From assembly GCA_963693285.1 (NCBI GenBank), contig OY848927.1, forward strand, positions 1,242,501-1,306,500: a stretch of 64,000 nucleotides of DNA, written 5' to 3'. Origin of the DNA: Xestospongia muta. Lineage: Eukaryota > Porifera > Demospongiae > Haplosclerida > Petrosiidae. Shown here piece by piece: positions 27,235 to 44,271 of the stretch; position 1 is the stretch's first letter, and every line of letters begins with the position of its first letter. A program made the position numbers and the translations under genes. The notes beneath the pieces are model-generated. The model did no database searches, was not told the origin of the DNA, and saw only the letters and a list, made by a program, of their open reading frames with translations.

Positions 27235-28432
27235 ATGATGGGAAGAAAAGGTGGTAGTGATGACGAAAAGACTAGACATAGAAGAAGAAAACGAAGAGAA
27301 CAAAGGTGATAAAATAAAATCGTATATTTGTTACTTTTCAATCAATTTTTATTACTAGATCAGGTGAGATATAAGTGATCATATTATAGTGAATGACATA
27401 TTGTATTAGATGGTCGTTCTAGATCACGTTCACGTTCTGCATCGCCTGAAAGGAGAAGGGACCACAAAGAGACAAAGTCCAGATCGTCACATTCTGTTGA
27501 TAAGAGGTGTGGTCAATATTAATTAATATAATACATATTTCTTAACAGTTCAATGAGTCAACAAATATCAGGTTATGAAAGCATGGTTAGTTATTTAATA
27601 TACATCCACCCACTCTTAATTTTCTCAGTAGTCACCTGCCGAACGACTTAGAGCAAAGATGAAATTGATGCTTGAAAAGACAGCAGCTTCTGAAGCCACA
27701 CCCACTGATGATGTCATCAGACCTGATCCAATTGAGGTGTCGGAACTGGAGAATGACGAGTTTATACCACAATCATTTGTCTCAAAACGAACAGAAAAAT
27801 TTACAAAGGTTATCAATAAAATTTCTTTGTCCATATTTGGGCATAATACATCAATAAGAAATTAATGTACAATATGTACTATATAATTTACTTTAACCTA
27901 AACCTTAGTCATTCTAACTTTTAAACAATAAACCAAAAACTCTAGTTAATTATAATTATTGGTATTATATTATAGGGTGATACTGATACAGCCACACCCA
28001 CTCCTACAACCCACGATGACGCCATATTTGGTAAAAATTCTTCCGCTGCTATTACTTTTCCTCAAGAGATACACTACAAACCTAAATTTAGTGAAGAGGT
28101 AACTTTACATTTGTGACTAGTGTGTAATAATCGCATTGTATTGTGTAATGCTCATAGCTATACTGTAAACATGTACTATGCAATGAAAGACCATGCCACA
28201 CCCACAAGTAATGTATTATTTTAATGTCATATAAATCAACATTTTTAACCCTTAACCCTCCAACATTATTTTGAAGCAATGTTTGTTGTCTCACTATTTG
28301 TTAGTAACAAGAATATTTTTCACATAGGTTATCGACTTAACCACACCCACTAATCAATCAGAAGACAGATCTTTGAAATGGGTTCAAAAACTGGTTGCTC
28401 TTCGTGAAAAATATGCAAGCACTTTAAAATGA
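27235..28432 (+). CDS. RSRC1: RSRC1 / SRrp53-like arginine-serine-rich splicing factor
   Basis: Small nuclear SR-related protein; the vertebrate homologue acts in 3' splice site choice. Seven exons (27235-27305, 27359-27363, 27410-27506, 27549-27585, 27632-27808, 27976-28098, 28328-28432) give 204 residues. Order: basic start MMGRKGG..RHRRRKRRE, RS stretch SDGRSRSRSRSASPERR, then SPAERLRAKMKLMLEKTA, an acidic linker with ELENDEFIPQSFVS, and the C-terminal KWVQKLVALREKY. These match the order of vertebrate RSRC1 (PPAEQAKARLQLVLE, SDSFVQQTF, EKWFKRLIALRQ), though the RS region is much shorter. Exon 2 is only 5 nt (ATCAG); without it the RS frame is lost. The second ATG (27238) aligns better with the vertebrate start. 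Stop faces FBXO21's, 92 bp away. Confidence 0.87.
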
Positions 28433-28484
28433 TTGACATGATTTATAATTGTATGAAAGTAATTTCATATTTAATATAGCTACA

Positions 28485-28490
28485 AATAAA
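28485..28490 (+). terminator. Poly(A) signal of RSRC1-like gene
   Basis: AATAAA 53 bp after the stop. If used, the transcript ends close to or inside the last exon of FBXO21 on the other strand. Confidence 0.5.
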
Positions 28491-28524
28491 TAAGAAATAT
28501 GATTGTGTTTGGGACAGTTTAAGA

Positions 28525-32484
<3,960 letters not shown>

Positions 32485-32486
32485 CT

Positions 32487-32562
32487 CCACTTGCGATTTT
32501 GACCACACCCACGAATTACTAATTATACGTCTAAAACAATAAAGTAAGCTAGGCCCTGTCAT
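32487..32562 (-). pseudogene. Partial copy of FBXO21 F-box exon end
   Basis: Directly upstream of the FBXO21 ATG the same frame reads RRIISNSWVW, close to RLISNSWSL of the real F-box exon; the bases TAGTAATTCGTGG at about 32509-32522 nearly repeat those near 32344. A TTTTAG acceptor-like site precedes it. It could be a 5' exon remnant or part of a longer N-terminus. Confidence 0.5.
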
Positions 32563-32865
32563 GACTACTTTAGTTTGGTTCCCTGACTCTTAATTCATTA
32601 CTGAATGTAATAGTAGACTCTAATGACATTTGTTTAGAGTGTTGTTGTGATTACTGCAGTGCTGGCTGATCGTGAAGTTCCTGAAATGGCTATTTTAGAT
32701 TCTGCCCAAGATGGTCTGGAAGGACATTGTTCTTTGTTAAGAATATGATGCGCGATTTTCATAATTGTAGAACTCTGTGTCTCTATATAGTTTATTAAGT
32801 AGACTAGTTCTTTAACTTGATCATATATGAAGGATTGGTCTGATTACCAAACAATCAAATCTATT

Positions 32866-33005
32866 ATATACCTGCTCAGTTCAATGATCAAAGACAATGG
32901 ATTACTGTTCAATATATGTACTGAGACATTGACAAGTTAGAAACATGCATCTTGATGAGTAGCTCTGTCCAATAGTTCAGAAGGAAAGACTAACAGTGAA
33001 CACAC
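32866..33005 (-). pseudogene. Decayed duplicate of the FBXO21 F-box exon
   Basis: On the minus strand this reads SLLVFPSELLDRATHQDACF, stop, then SNPLSLIIELSRY, aligned in order to SLLGLPTEILEQIVTHPCLS and SNSWSLIANARY of FBXO21 exon 1. The bases GTCTTTGATC and an AG|GTA donor-like end are kept. The in-frame stop and indels mark it as dead. Confidence 0.6.
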
Positions 33006-33146
33006 AGCTGCAGGGAAATCTCACTATATTTTAATAAAGCATCCTGTAACAGTCTCTGTGTAGGAATTAATATTGTACATTGAATTATGAATATTTCAAC
33101 CAAAACAACTATAATGCTTCCATCAGATTAGTCCACTCTGTTCTCA

Positions 33147-33410
<264 letters not shown>

Positions 33411-34135
33411 CCATTAGTGGTGGGGTCTTGATGTTCATACAGCATTCAACATCTTTTGGAATTGATACAATAAATTTAATCTCATTATCATTAGTATTTC
33501 CATTATATAATATGGTATACAGGCATGTAGCCATCATAAGGCACAATCAATCAATGTGTAACTTTCTTGTGATCATGACTTCAGTTAGGATGTTAAATGT
33601 TCTTACATTGTGTGCTTGCCACTGAAAAATACATTAACACCCTGCTAAAAACATCTATTTTCTTTCTTATGCTTTATAAATTTCAAGTTAATTATGATTT
33701 CGTAAAAGAAGGGGTTTGATCAAATCTTTAATAATAAGATTAGTGGACATCTATGAGACACACTACTTATATATCTACAGGTAGTAACACATTATATATG
33801 ACATGACTACTACTTCTAGATTTGACTCATTACTGGTATTCAAAGCTTCCAAACCAGTCCATAAAATCGAACTTTTTCAAGAGATGAGGTGCAAGTGACC
33901 TTCAAGACGTCTACTGCAATACAAATAATTATTTGCGTCGCTACATGTACGTTCAGAGGGAGTTTCTTGAAGGTGGGGCTAGTCATCGGTTTTCAACCCG
34001 TATTTGACATGGCCAATCGAAGAAGACCGACGTCGCCAGTAGGACTTGAAAGACGTTTCTTAAGTAAGTCTGACTCGCATGCAAAATAAATATTTGCTGA
34101 ATATTAATAATGGGGTGTGGCTGGTCAAGCAAAAG

Positions 34136-37100
34136 ATGTCATCATCTAAGGCAAAAAAGAGTCTTAACCCTTTTGATGATGATGATGTAGACGTGAGAGA
34201 CACCTCTGGTATGGATAAGCATGAAACAAAGAAAGGTGACCAGGAGCAGTGAAACTTGATAAATTACATAATAATATTACTTCAACTATCATTTTTTGGA
34301 TTTTCTTTGATTTATTTATGCTCAGGGTCTAAATATGAACCTGTTCCAAAGTTTGGTCATCACACAGCCATTGTTGGTGAAAAGCTCTATCTCTGGGGAG
34401 GTTGGCAGAAAGAGTTTCCAGAGGTTCATTCTTCAGATGAAAAAACTCACCTAACTTCTACAGTTGATGTTTTTAATCTCCATAAGGGAGAGTGGGAGAA
34501 AGTAGAAATTTTTGGTCAACCCCCTCTTGGAGTTCGTGGCTACGTCTGCACTGCTGTGGGCTCAGATATTTATTATTTTGGCGGCTATTGTGGCCATGAC
34601 TGGTGTCGTCATTGTAGCCTTAGGTATGAGAAAAAATGTCCTTTGAAATATTCACTTTTGTTTAACAATTTATTAGGAAAGACTTTCTTCAATGCAAAAT
34701 TTTATGTTTATTTTTTGATGTTCCATTTAGTTGTCTGGATACAGCCACTCTCCAATGGAAGGAGGTCCATGTTGCTAACCCTCCTAAATCACCAATGAGG
34801 AAAAATGCATGTAGTATGGTGGCCTTTAGTCAGGAAGAAGAAGACTTTCTCTTTGTATTCGGTGGAGCAGGAATGCTTTGTTCTGCTAATCAACCTGAAG
34901 CTATCTATATTCCATGGAATGAAAATCCTGACTATGGATGGACTAATGAATCACACATATTTTCACTGAAAACTGGTACATATCAAAAATTTTTATGTAC
35001 TTATTTAAAATGTTACTCATTAGGAGAATGGATTATTCCATCATCTGTTGGAGATCGTCCACCTGTGTGTGCTGGACAAACTCTTACTAAAATTACTCAT
35101 AACTCAGCTGTCCTCTATGGAGGATTTGATCCTTATTCTGGTCAATGCCTCTCTGATGTATATATTGTGGAAATGAGTAAAAATTCAATGGTTAGTACAA
35201 TACATTAAAATTATAATTAAATATCTTGCTCTGAGAGTTAGTCTTAGCACATTAATGTTATTATAATTGTGTGATAATACTATAGACAGTTATTATAGTA
35301 ACAGGCACAAATATGAGCAACTGTCTCTATCTCTCTTTCTAGCACTGGCATAAACTTCCTCTTCAATCTGGACAGCCTGAGCCTCATCCACGTCATGATC
35401 ATGCTTCAGTATGCATATCTGGTCCACTGTTTAATCAAATCAAGCCATTAGTGCTGATCTCAGGTGGACGCGATATTCGATGGAAGTCTCTTGGAGACAT
35501 CTGGTTACTGGATTGTTCCAGTGGCAACTGGCAACAAGTAATACTAACGAACTTTGCTATTTATTGAATCTTACAATGTGTTTTTATTTGTAGCTTGAAG
35601 TACCTCAAACAGTAGGTAATCGCCATTTTCACTCTTTGTCAGTTTTTGCTATTAACAAGAGTTGTGTGTATGGAGTGATGTATGGTGGAGTGAAGGAATG
35701 GCTACAAAGTGAAACAGCAAGCGAGCAACCCATAATATCAGACACAACTATATTAGAAATAAGTAAGTTGATCTTTTTACTAATTCCTTACTACAAATAT
35801 AATACAAAATTTCATAAAAAGCTTCATGTATTATTTGAGAGATGTCAGCAAATAGAAAAAACTCTCTTTATCAGAATTAAATTCAAATGCACACACACAC
35901 ACACACACACACATAAAACTTATTATTACATTAAATTATTTCAGGTTGTGATGAGGATGACACATGGAGAGTTAGTGCTGTTTTAGATAGCAACATGTTA
36001 ATGTCAACAGAAGAATATAAGTGTCGTTTAATCCAACGTCTCTTTCTGATCCTAAAAACAGCTCAAAGAGAGAATCCTGGAGTAGCAAAGTAAAGATATA
36101 TAATATTTTGTTTTGATATAACAATTGCTTTTATTATTTTAGTTTTGATCTTCAAAAAGTAGGCCAATTACAGAATCAACTAGAGGAAAAAGAAATACAG
36201 CTAAAAGAGGCTGAAGAAAGGGCAGACACTCTTGCCCATCAACTTCAAAAAGTGAAGGAATTACCTCAACAACCTCCTAGGGCAATTATTTCCCAACCAA
36301 TGAAATCACCAGAGCTTGATAATGCACAACTTCGAGCTATGAAAGCTGAACAACTGGCCATAGAAACAACAGGTGATGCTTTACGATCGTTTTTTATTCA
36401 GAGGGACGAAATACAGTTGACAGGTCCTAATGTTGCTAAGGGTTCTTATGGCCACATTACTCTAGCTCAATATAAAGGCTTCCATGTTAATGCAAAGATT
36501 CTGAATGGAGAGTTTGTAAATGATTACAATAAGTTGATACTGCATCGTGAAATGCTCAAGTCAATGCAGGTACGTCACCCTAATCTCATTCAGCTTTTTG
36601 GTGCATCTGTTATGGAGAGAAATGTTGTTTTGGTATCAGAGGTGATGCCTGTTTCATTACGTCTTGAACTTGAGAAAAGGCCTCTTCCTAAGCAAGAAAT
36701 ACTCAATATCTCACGTGATGTTGCCTCTGCTCTCTCTTACTTGCATGAAAAGCTGATGTATCCTGTCACACACAGGGCAGTTTGTGCTAGCAATGTGTTT
36801 CTGGAGCCTTTACAATTGAGATGGCGTGCAAAATTATCCGATTTCTTTACAAGCAATTTCTTTTATTTTGCAATCAATTCTCCTTCAATCCTTGATCCAG
36901 CATATTTAGCCCCGGATGCATTAAATTTACCTCATGAGCTGTCTCCTAAGTTAGATATTTTCAGTTTTGGAGTCACCCTTATGGAGATGGTATCTCAAAC
37001 ATTACCCTCAGCCAATCCAGTTGACAGGGAAAACCAGCTAAAAAGAGTTAAGTGGCCTCTTGTTGTCAATATTATTCGTAAATGCATAGCTTCTGATTCA

Positions 37101-37154
37101 AGGGAAAGACCATCAGCTTCTCAAATTTTGAATGATTTGTGTGAAGTAAAATAA
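34136..37154 (+). CDS. Kelch / coiled-coil / pseudokinase protein 1
   Basis: Exons 34136-34235, 34326-34623, 34731-34975, 35024-35190, 35343-35537, 35594-35762, 35945-36089 and 36143-37154 join to 776 residues. Residues about 35-395 are a kelch propeller resembling KLHDC2-type proteins (KFGHHTAIVGEKLYLWGGW; YYFGGYCGHDWCRH; GWTNESHIFSL). A coiled coil follows (QLQNQLEEKEIQLKEAEERA-like, about 445-490), then a kinase fold (about 525-770). The ATP-binding Lys (VNAKIL) and helix-C Glu are present, but HRD is HRA and DFG is DFF, while the catalytic-loop Asn survives (ASNVFL): probably a pseudokinase able to bind nucleotide. An alternative first exon 34009-34063 (MANRRRPTSPVGLERR) joins in the same phase. 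Not a named orthologue that I know; paralogous to the next gene. Confidence 0.85.
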
Positions 37155-37349
37155 AACATTATTAGTTTTTTAAAATTATTTTAATTGCAATTTTTTTGCT
37201 GCTGTGTTTTTGTCTTTGTTGGAGTGATTTATGAATTTGTACTTCCATTTTAATAATAACAGTTAACATAGTGAAAGAAACCCAGCCTACAAGTCAGTTG
37301 TTTAAGTTGCTGAGTAATCATTGAAGACTGCATATACCCCATTCAAGAG

Positions 37350-40300
37350 ATGCTTAAAAGACTTTTTCAAGGCAGTAAGTTGTGTAGACACTTTAATTTC
37401 ACCCTTTACATATATTTTTTTTATTTCTACTCTTTAGAGAGACAACAACCGCAGGCAAGATGGGGCCACTCTTGTGTAGCTTTACAAAATAAAGCAATTG
37501 TCTGGGGTGGAATGCAAGCAACATTACCAGAAGAGCATAGCAGTGACCAGAAAACACGTGTATCATCTGTAATTGAGGTTAACTTTTATTACTGTGTTGC
37601 CTAAATTTTCTTTATAATTCCATATTATATATGTAGGTATTTGATGTCCGCAGTGGTAAATGGCAACAAGAACGTACTGTAGGCACGCCACCTCTTGGTA
37701 TCAGAGGACATGCTTGTGCTTCAGTGAAGAATGAGATATACTACTTTGGAGGGTTTTGTGGCCATGATTGGTGTCGCCATAATACAATGCATTGTCTTGA
37801 CACCCTTACTAATGTATGGAAAGCTGTTGTCCCTCAAAACCCAGCTAAAGGTCCTATGCGTAAATCACGTAGTGGAATGGTTCATTTTAAAATTAACAGA
37901 GAAGAATATCTGTGCGTGTTTGGAGGGACAGGTCTTTTGTGTTCTGCTAATCATACTGAAGCAACCTACATACCTTGGAGAGAAAACCCTGATTGGGGCT
38001 GGACTAATGAAGTCCATTACTTGGCTCTTAACAACGGTATGTACTTGCACAACAAACTTCTTATTTTAGACTGCATGCTAAGAACATGTTATGTTTGTGT
38101 TGATCTAGTTATGCATAATCATGAATGACAATGTGATATTGATATTTCAGTATAATAATAATCATTGATAACTCTCAATATTTGAAATAGTGCCTAATGC
38201 ATTGATGACCAGGTCAATGTTCATATATGGTCAGATGGTTATTTTACTAATCTATACTTCAGGTGAATGGAGTACTCCATCAGTGACAGGTGAAGTCCCT
38301 CCTCCATGTGCTGGGTTTACTCTTACCAAAATATCACATACATCTGCTCTCTTATATGGTGGGTACAACCCTCAAAGTGGCACTTGTATTAGAGATTGTT
38401 ATATCATGCAAGTGACACGTGATGGCATTGTGAGTAATATATTAAAAAGGGATGATTCTTGTTACTGTTTTATATGCAGCATTGGAAAAAATTGGATACA
38501 AATCAGTCTGAAGGACAAAGGGAAAGACAATTTCCATTAGGACGTCAGGACCATGCAGCAGTCTGTATCTCAAGCCCAATGACTGGACAAAATCGAACTA
38601 TTTTATTCATATTAGGTGGTCGGGATCATGGGAGTAACACTCTTAATGACTGCTGGCTATTGGATGTTGACAATGGCAAATGGACACAAGTATGAAACAA
38701 TATCTTATGCATAGCTAGCTATAAGACACTTATGGCTACTTGTCTTCCTATTTCAGATATTCTTGCTAGAATCAGTTGCGCATCGTCATTTCCACTCAGC
38801 TGTTACTTTTCAATTGACAACTGATCATATATTAGTCATACTGTTTGGAGGAGTGAGAGAATGGTTATGGGGAAAATCAGCACGTCAACAACCTGCCTTG
38901 TCTGCTACAGTCATCTTGGAAGGTGGTATGTGTAGATACATTGATTCCATAAATGAAATACTACTTTATTTGTTACTCTTGTGATATCAAGATGTTAATT
39001 GAATTTCTTATTTCTTCATAGTTGCTTCCCCAGAGGATGAATGGACATTTCGTGTTGTTATGGGAGAGACAGATCCTATTCCCACTGATAATTATTATCA
39101 ATTAATACAATTCTTTAACGAAGAGAGGGAAGATAATGAAGAGGAAGAAATGGAACATCCTCCACAATTAGAGCTTATGTTTTCTACTGTTGGCCGGGAT
39201 AAGTTAGACACTAGTGATAACCCTCTCTTACCACAGTCACCCATAACGGTAGCAAACAAATCAGTAACAACAGAAAATGCACATAGCACAAATAGAATAA
39301 AACCAATACAATTTTCACCAATTTATGAGGACTTTTCGTCTGATATGGATTTGAGGGACACTAATGATGATGCTATCAAGGAATTAGAGAAGCAGTTAGA
39401 AATTGCACAAGGCCGAGGAGAAGAGATAGAGGAGATGCTCCATCAAGCTGTCATGAATGCTGAGGAAAGAGCTGTAAAAGCTGAAGAGAAAACAAGGGCA
39501 GCTGAAGGAAAGATTCTTGTCTTAGAAGGGCAGATCAAAATATTAGAAATCGCTAGAAAACAGTCAGAGGAAAAACTATGTGAAGCGTATGCTGAAGCAT
39601 TGGACTATTCAGAGAAGGTATGTGTACATCATGGAGTAACTACACATACTGTTGTATTATTATTAGATACTTCAATTGGAACAGCAGGTATTAGCATTCG
39701 AAGATAGAGCAATAAATGCTGAGATATCTCTCAATGAAGCTCAGTGTCAAATAGAAGAAAAGGAAAAGAGACTGAAAATAGCTGAAGAGAAAGAAAAAGA
39801 GATGGAAGGAAAGGTTGATGAACTCGAAACATTGGTTAGCAATTAAAATGCTATACCTTTAAAAATTAACTATGGCCTTACCTTACTTTAGGTAATGAAA
39901 ATGGAACAAGAACTTCTTGACACTACTGCTTTATTAATGGAAACAAAAGAAGCACTAAATAAGGAGCAGCACTTTGACAATGCCATGATGAGCAAGGAGG
40001 AAGACAACAGTAGAGAAAGATGGCTGCATGATGACTCAGCAACTTGCCAGTTGACATATTGGAGAGCTATCGTTGACCTGAAGCATCCCAATATAATATT
40101 GTCTTTGCCTGATAGTGATGATCATTCACTATGTGCAGTAAAGATAGCTACATCTCAAATCGCAACACCTCATACATTACAAAAAGAGCTATATGAAAGA
40201 AAGACACTTACACGAAAAGAAATAGCAGCCATTTCTTTTGATGTAGCCATTGCACTAGTTTATCTTCATCAACAACAACTTCGTTCATTGCTTCATTTAC

Positions 40301-40713
40301 AGCTAGATCCATCACATATTCTCTTGGAACCAAAGAATCCGGAAGATAAGGTCAGGAACTGGAAAGCAAATATTTTGATCTCGCTTGCAGACAACCCCCC
40401 ATTAACACCTGAAAAAGGAACTCACAAGCAATCAAACTCTACTCCAAAGCCACTGCAAGAACATCAATGTAGCTATAGTGCTGGTGTTCAACCCAATTAT
40501 TTCATTTCTGATGTTTATAGGTTTGGTCTGCTATTGACTGTCATGGCTATTGGACTACAATTGCCATTGGATAAGGACAACATTGACGATGTTATAAAGT
40601 CAATCGACTGGCCTAGTTTAGCAGACATAGCATCAAAGTGTGTCAATGCTAAAAATGATGGTAGTTTTGACATTGATGACATTTTGCATTATATTGAAAC
40701 AATGAGCATATAA
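37350..40713 (+). CDS. Kelch / coiled-coil / degenerate kinase protein 2
   Basis: Tandem paralogue of the gene before it, 195 bp after its stop. Exons 37350-37374, 37438-37577, 37637-38036, 38263-38429, 38480-38689, 38757-38925, 39022-39617, 39667-39834 and 39892-40713 give 898 residues. The kelch propeller (about 9-375) keeps RWGHSCVALQNKAIVWGGM, YYFGGFCGHDWCRH and GWTNEVHYLAL. A longer acidic linker and coiled coil (about 475-680; ALEKQLEIAQGRGEEIEEM-like) follow. The C-terminal 200 residues align with the kinase from helix C/strand 4 onward (LKHPNIILSLP; AALVYLHQQ-like) but lack glycine loop and Lys; HRDLKPSN is HLQLDPSH and DFG is absent. It cannot be a catalyst; a scaffold or dimerisation role is inference. 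Confidence 0.85.
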
Positions 40714-41588
40714 TAAAATGATGCATTATATTATTGATTTGTACTTGTTAAGCAGTTTTTTTAAATTGATGTTATTAGAATTCAATATTAGAAAATATTA
40801 ACTGAAGAAAACTTAAGACATTCTTATGACTATTTTTAAAATAAAAGGAGATAATGCCAAAAGTAGGGACAATATATCAAATATATAACAATAGAATCTA
40901 GAGTATTTATGATTTTAACCCTGTATTGCTATCATGGCAAATAAATTGTATGATATTCATTGTATGGCTACTATGTAGAGACTTCCATACTGCTATTCCT
41001 ACTGCATATGGTCTTGCATGTTTGAGATGCTTTTTTGCCTTACTTACATTCCATAAATGTTTTCAAATATTTTTTATTCATTCATAGATATAGTGTATTA
41101 GAGTAATATATATACAGTGACAATACTTGCTCATGAACTAAAATAAATTTTGCTTTTTTTGATCTGCTTATAATAGTCTTATCAAGGAGAACAAAGGAGA
41201 GTGCTTAGTGAGAGTATTAACAAATAAGAGGGTTCATGATCGCTAAGATTTTGCGGTTTCAAATGTTGACTCTATTAAGAATAGGACAACAATTGCTGAT
41301 GTTCAACTATTCAATTCTCAACTTGTACTTTCTTGATAAAATCCATGACTATCCTGGCAGATAAACACCAAATATTTGTCATTCTACTAGATGTCCAAGT
41401 AGTTCCATCACTATTACATTAGAAATTGTGTATTAAGCCTTAAGGTTTATCCTTACATTTGGTGATATGATCAACAATAGCCCAATTGAAACATAACTAA
41501 TAGACTTTAGTATATCAACAGTAGATTTTTTTGTCATTTTAACATGAAGTATTTTGATCTATTAACTAAAACATAACCAAATACCAAA
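40714..41588. other. Tail-to-tail spacer, kelch gene 2 / DCUN1D1
   Basis: 875 bp of AT-rich DNA between two converging genes. No coding, repeat or RNA feature is recognised. Confidence 0.7.
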
Positions 41589-44271
41589 TTAACTAGTGGA
41601 CACTTTGTCTATTTTACCACTATTGACTAGTGGACGAGCGTATTCAACGAATTCATCAATTAGTACAGGCCATGCCCCTAGAGGAAATAAAGCTTGATAT
41701 AATCAGAGGTATATAGAGACACGCCCTACAATATAGAAATCCATTGTTTTAATCTATCTTCTGTAATACAACACTAGATGACATTATTATAAGGTAGGTA
41801 TTATGAATTAATAAGCAATATCTGATTACATGCTATTTAGAAATTAACAATACTATAAATTACATTTATTAATAATATAATGAACAAACGAAATGGTCTG
41901 TCATTATTATAATATATGTATAAAAAAGACTTACCATCTTCGTCATAATTACTCATAGTATCATCGATAGTGTTAGCGAATTCTAATAAGAGGTTCCAAG
42001 TATCACGTGGAATAGCTCTCTTATAATGATCCTATATAATATATAGAGATATTGTCATTATACTCCAAGTAACTTAATGAACAAGTAATAAAATAGAATT
42101 AAACTTAGCAACATTCTAGAGTAGCTTTAATAAGCATTCTCCAAGACTATTAGTTGGTTCATTTTGTTATCTCATAATGTATGCTCAGACAAAATACAAG
42201 TATGGTTATATCAGACATACTCTTAAATATTCACACCAGAGATCTAAGAACTTGAAACGACCACGAAAGACAAGATCCCAATATGCTATTGCCATATCTA
42301 GATCTGAGGACAATCAAATAAGAGAGTATTAATTTAATTATTTGTATATTTAATAAGTTATTTATTATACAAGTATATTATGTGACTTACCAAGTCCTTT
42401 TTGTCCAGGATTTTTAGCAAAATTGAAGGTAAATTGATAAAAGTCTTTAAAATTTTGAGGATCTTGAATTTCTTTGTCTAATATTTCACAACGTTTACGT
42501 AATTTCTCTATAGAATCACATCTAAGGAAATAATCTTTAATTTGTTAATAGTTTTATAAAATTTATTACCCCAATCTTGTCAACCCTTCTACAAATTCTT
42601 GTCGTGTAAACTCACATTGTGTTGCTGCCTAAAATGGAAAAGAATGTCTCTACTATAACAATATGGATGTATAATATAATACATAATGGATGACTAATAG
42701 TATAATGGATGTATAATATAATACATCATGGATGACTAATAATATAATGGATGTATAATATAATACAACATGGATGACAGTATAATGGATGTATTAATAG
42801 TATAATGGATGTATAATATAATACATGATAGATAACTAATAGTATAATGGAAGCATAATATAACACACAATGGATGACTAATAGTATAATGGATGCATAA
42901 TATAACACATAATGGATGAATAATAGTATAATGGATATATAATAATATAATACATGACTAATAGTATAATGGATGTATAATATAATACATTATGGACGAC
43001 AGCATAATGGATGTATAATATAATATATCATGGATGACTAATAGTATAATGGATGTATAATATAACACATAATGGACGTATAATATAATACATCATGGAT
43101 GACTAATAGCATAATGGATGTATAATATAATACATAATGGATGACGTATAATGGACATATAATGACTATTAGTATAATGGATCTATAATATATTACATGA
43201 TGGATGACTATAGTGTACAAGGTCAATTAATAAATGACAACAATTATAATAATATTGTTTATAATAAATACCTGTAATTTCCATGCAATAATTAACACAG
43301 TGATACTAGCAGGATCAAGACGAAGGTCAGCACAAAATCTACTTATACCCTCGGCAAGTATCTTGTCTTCATCGGCTGAATCTGAGTATTGGACAAAATA
43401 AAGATGTATAATACAATCAAATGGATGAATGGTTTACTATGATACATGTAAATAAGACAATGGACATATAGGACAATATAATGGACAGTATTATGTATGT
43501 ATAGTGTAAACAAATAGACATTTAATACAATAAATGGATACATAGTACAAACAAATGGACAAATAGCTAACCTCTATACTTATTAAACAAGGCATCCAAT
43601 TTTCTTTTCTCAACAGCAGGAGGAGGAGGAGGGACGTAGAATTGATCAGGGTGCTCGTAGTAATTGTTGACAGCTGCTTCTATTCTCCAGTCACTGCTAC
43701 TTAGGAAACTTGTAGCAGTTGCATCATCAGTCCCTGTAATAACACCATACTAACAAACTATTTTATACGTGTATACACATATATGTTAATAGTTAAGCTG
43801 AACTCTCTTTTAAGTAACTATAATTCAATATTGAACGAAGGTCATTCTAAATATTGGTGATGGTGGTGTTGCAAAAACATTATTTTGTATAATTATAATG
43901 ATGGTGAGTGTTAATGACACAACAGCATGAAAATTGTAACATATTTTGACAACATCTCAGTATATAATCAATTGATTAATAATCTTTTATTAACAAATCA
44001 TAAAGGAGATAATTATCACTGCAAGTACATACAACCACACCCCAAATTAATCAATAACATTATAACAATAGAGCTTACCTGTTAATGTAATAAATTGGCG
44101 TATTTTTGCCTTTTGAGATTGAGTGTATTTCGTTCTATGATGCTATATTAAAAGATATAATTATAAAAACCACAAACTAGCTGGATCAATGAATATCTCA
44201 AATGTACAAATTGTTATTATTGTAATATGTTTAGAAAATCTACAGACATAACTCACCGCTGATAAAGACAT
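41589..44271 (-). CDS. DCUN1D1: DCN1-like NEDD8 E3 co-ligase
   Basis: Promotes neddylation of cullins by holding UBC12-NEDD8 against the cullin, so activating SCF-type ligases. Nine exons (44257-44271, 44079-44142, 43572-43733, 43272-43375, 42570-42628, 42391-42521, 42221-42303, 41935-42031, 41589-41677) give 267 residues, against 259 in human DCUN1D1. UBA-like N-terminus ([37 protein letters not shown]), then the PONY domain ([71 protein letters not shown]). No myristoylation signal, so DCUN1D1/2 type rather than DCUN1D3. Together with FBXO21 and PAAF1 the window carries three parts of the ubiquitin-proteasome system. Intron 42629-43271 holds a minisatellite. Confidence 0.95.
42660..43215. 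repeat. ATGGATG-rich minisatellite in DCUN1D1 intron
   Basis: Irregular units of about 40 bp with landmarks ATAATGGATGTATAATATAA and GGATGACTAATAGT, repeated over some 550 bp. The open frames in it are repeat artefacts. A looser version continues at 43400-43560. Confidence 0.9.

Noticed and set aside
33889..34089. 66-codon frame as a separate small gene
   Set aside because: Its end coincides with a good donor (34064) in phase with kelch gene 1, so an alternative first exon is likelier.
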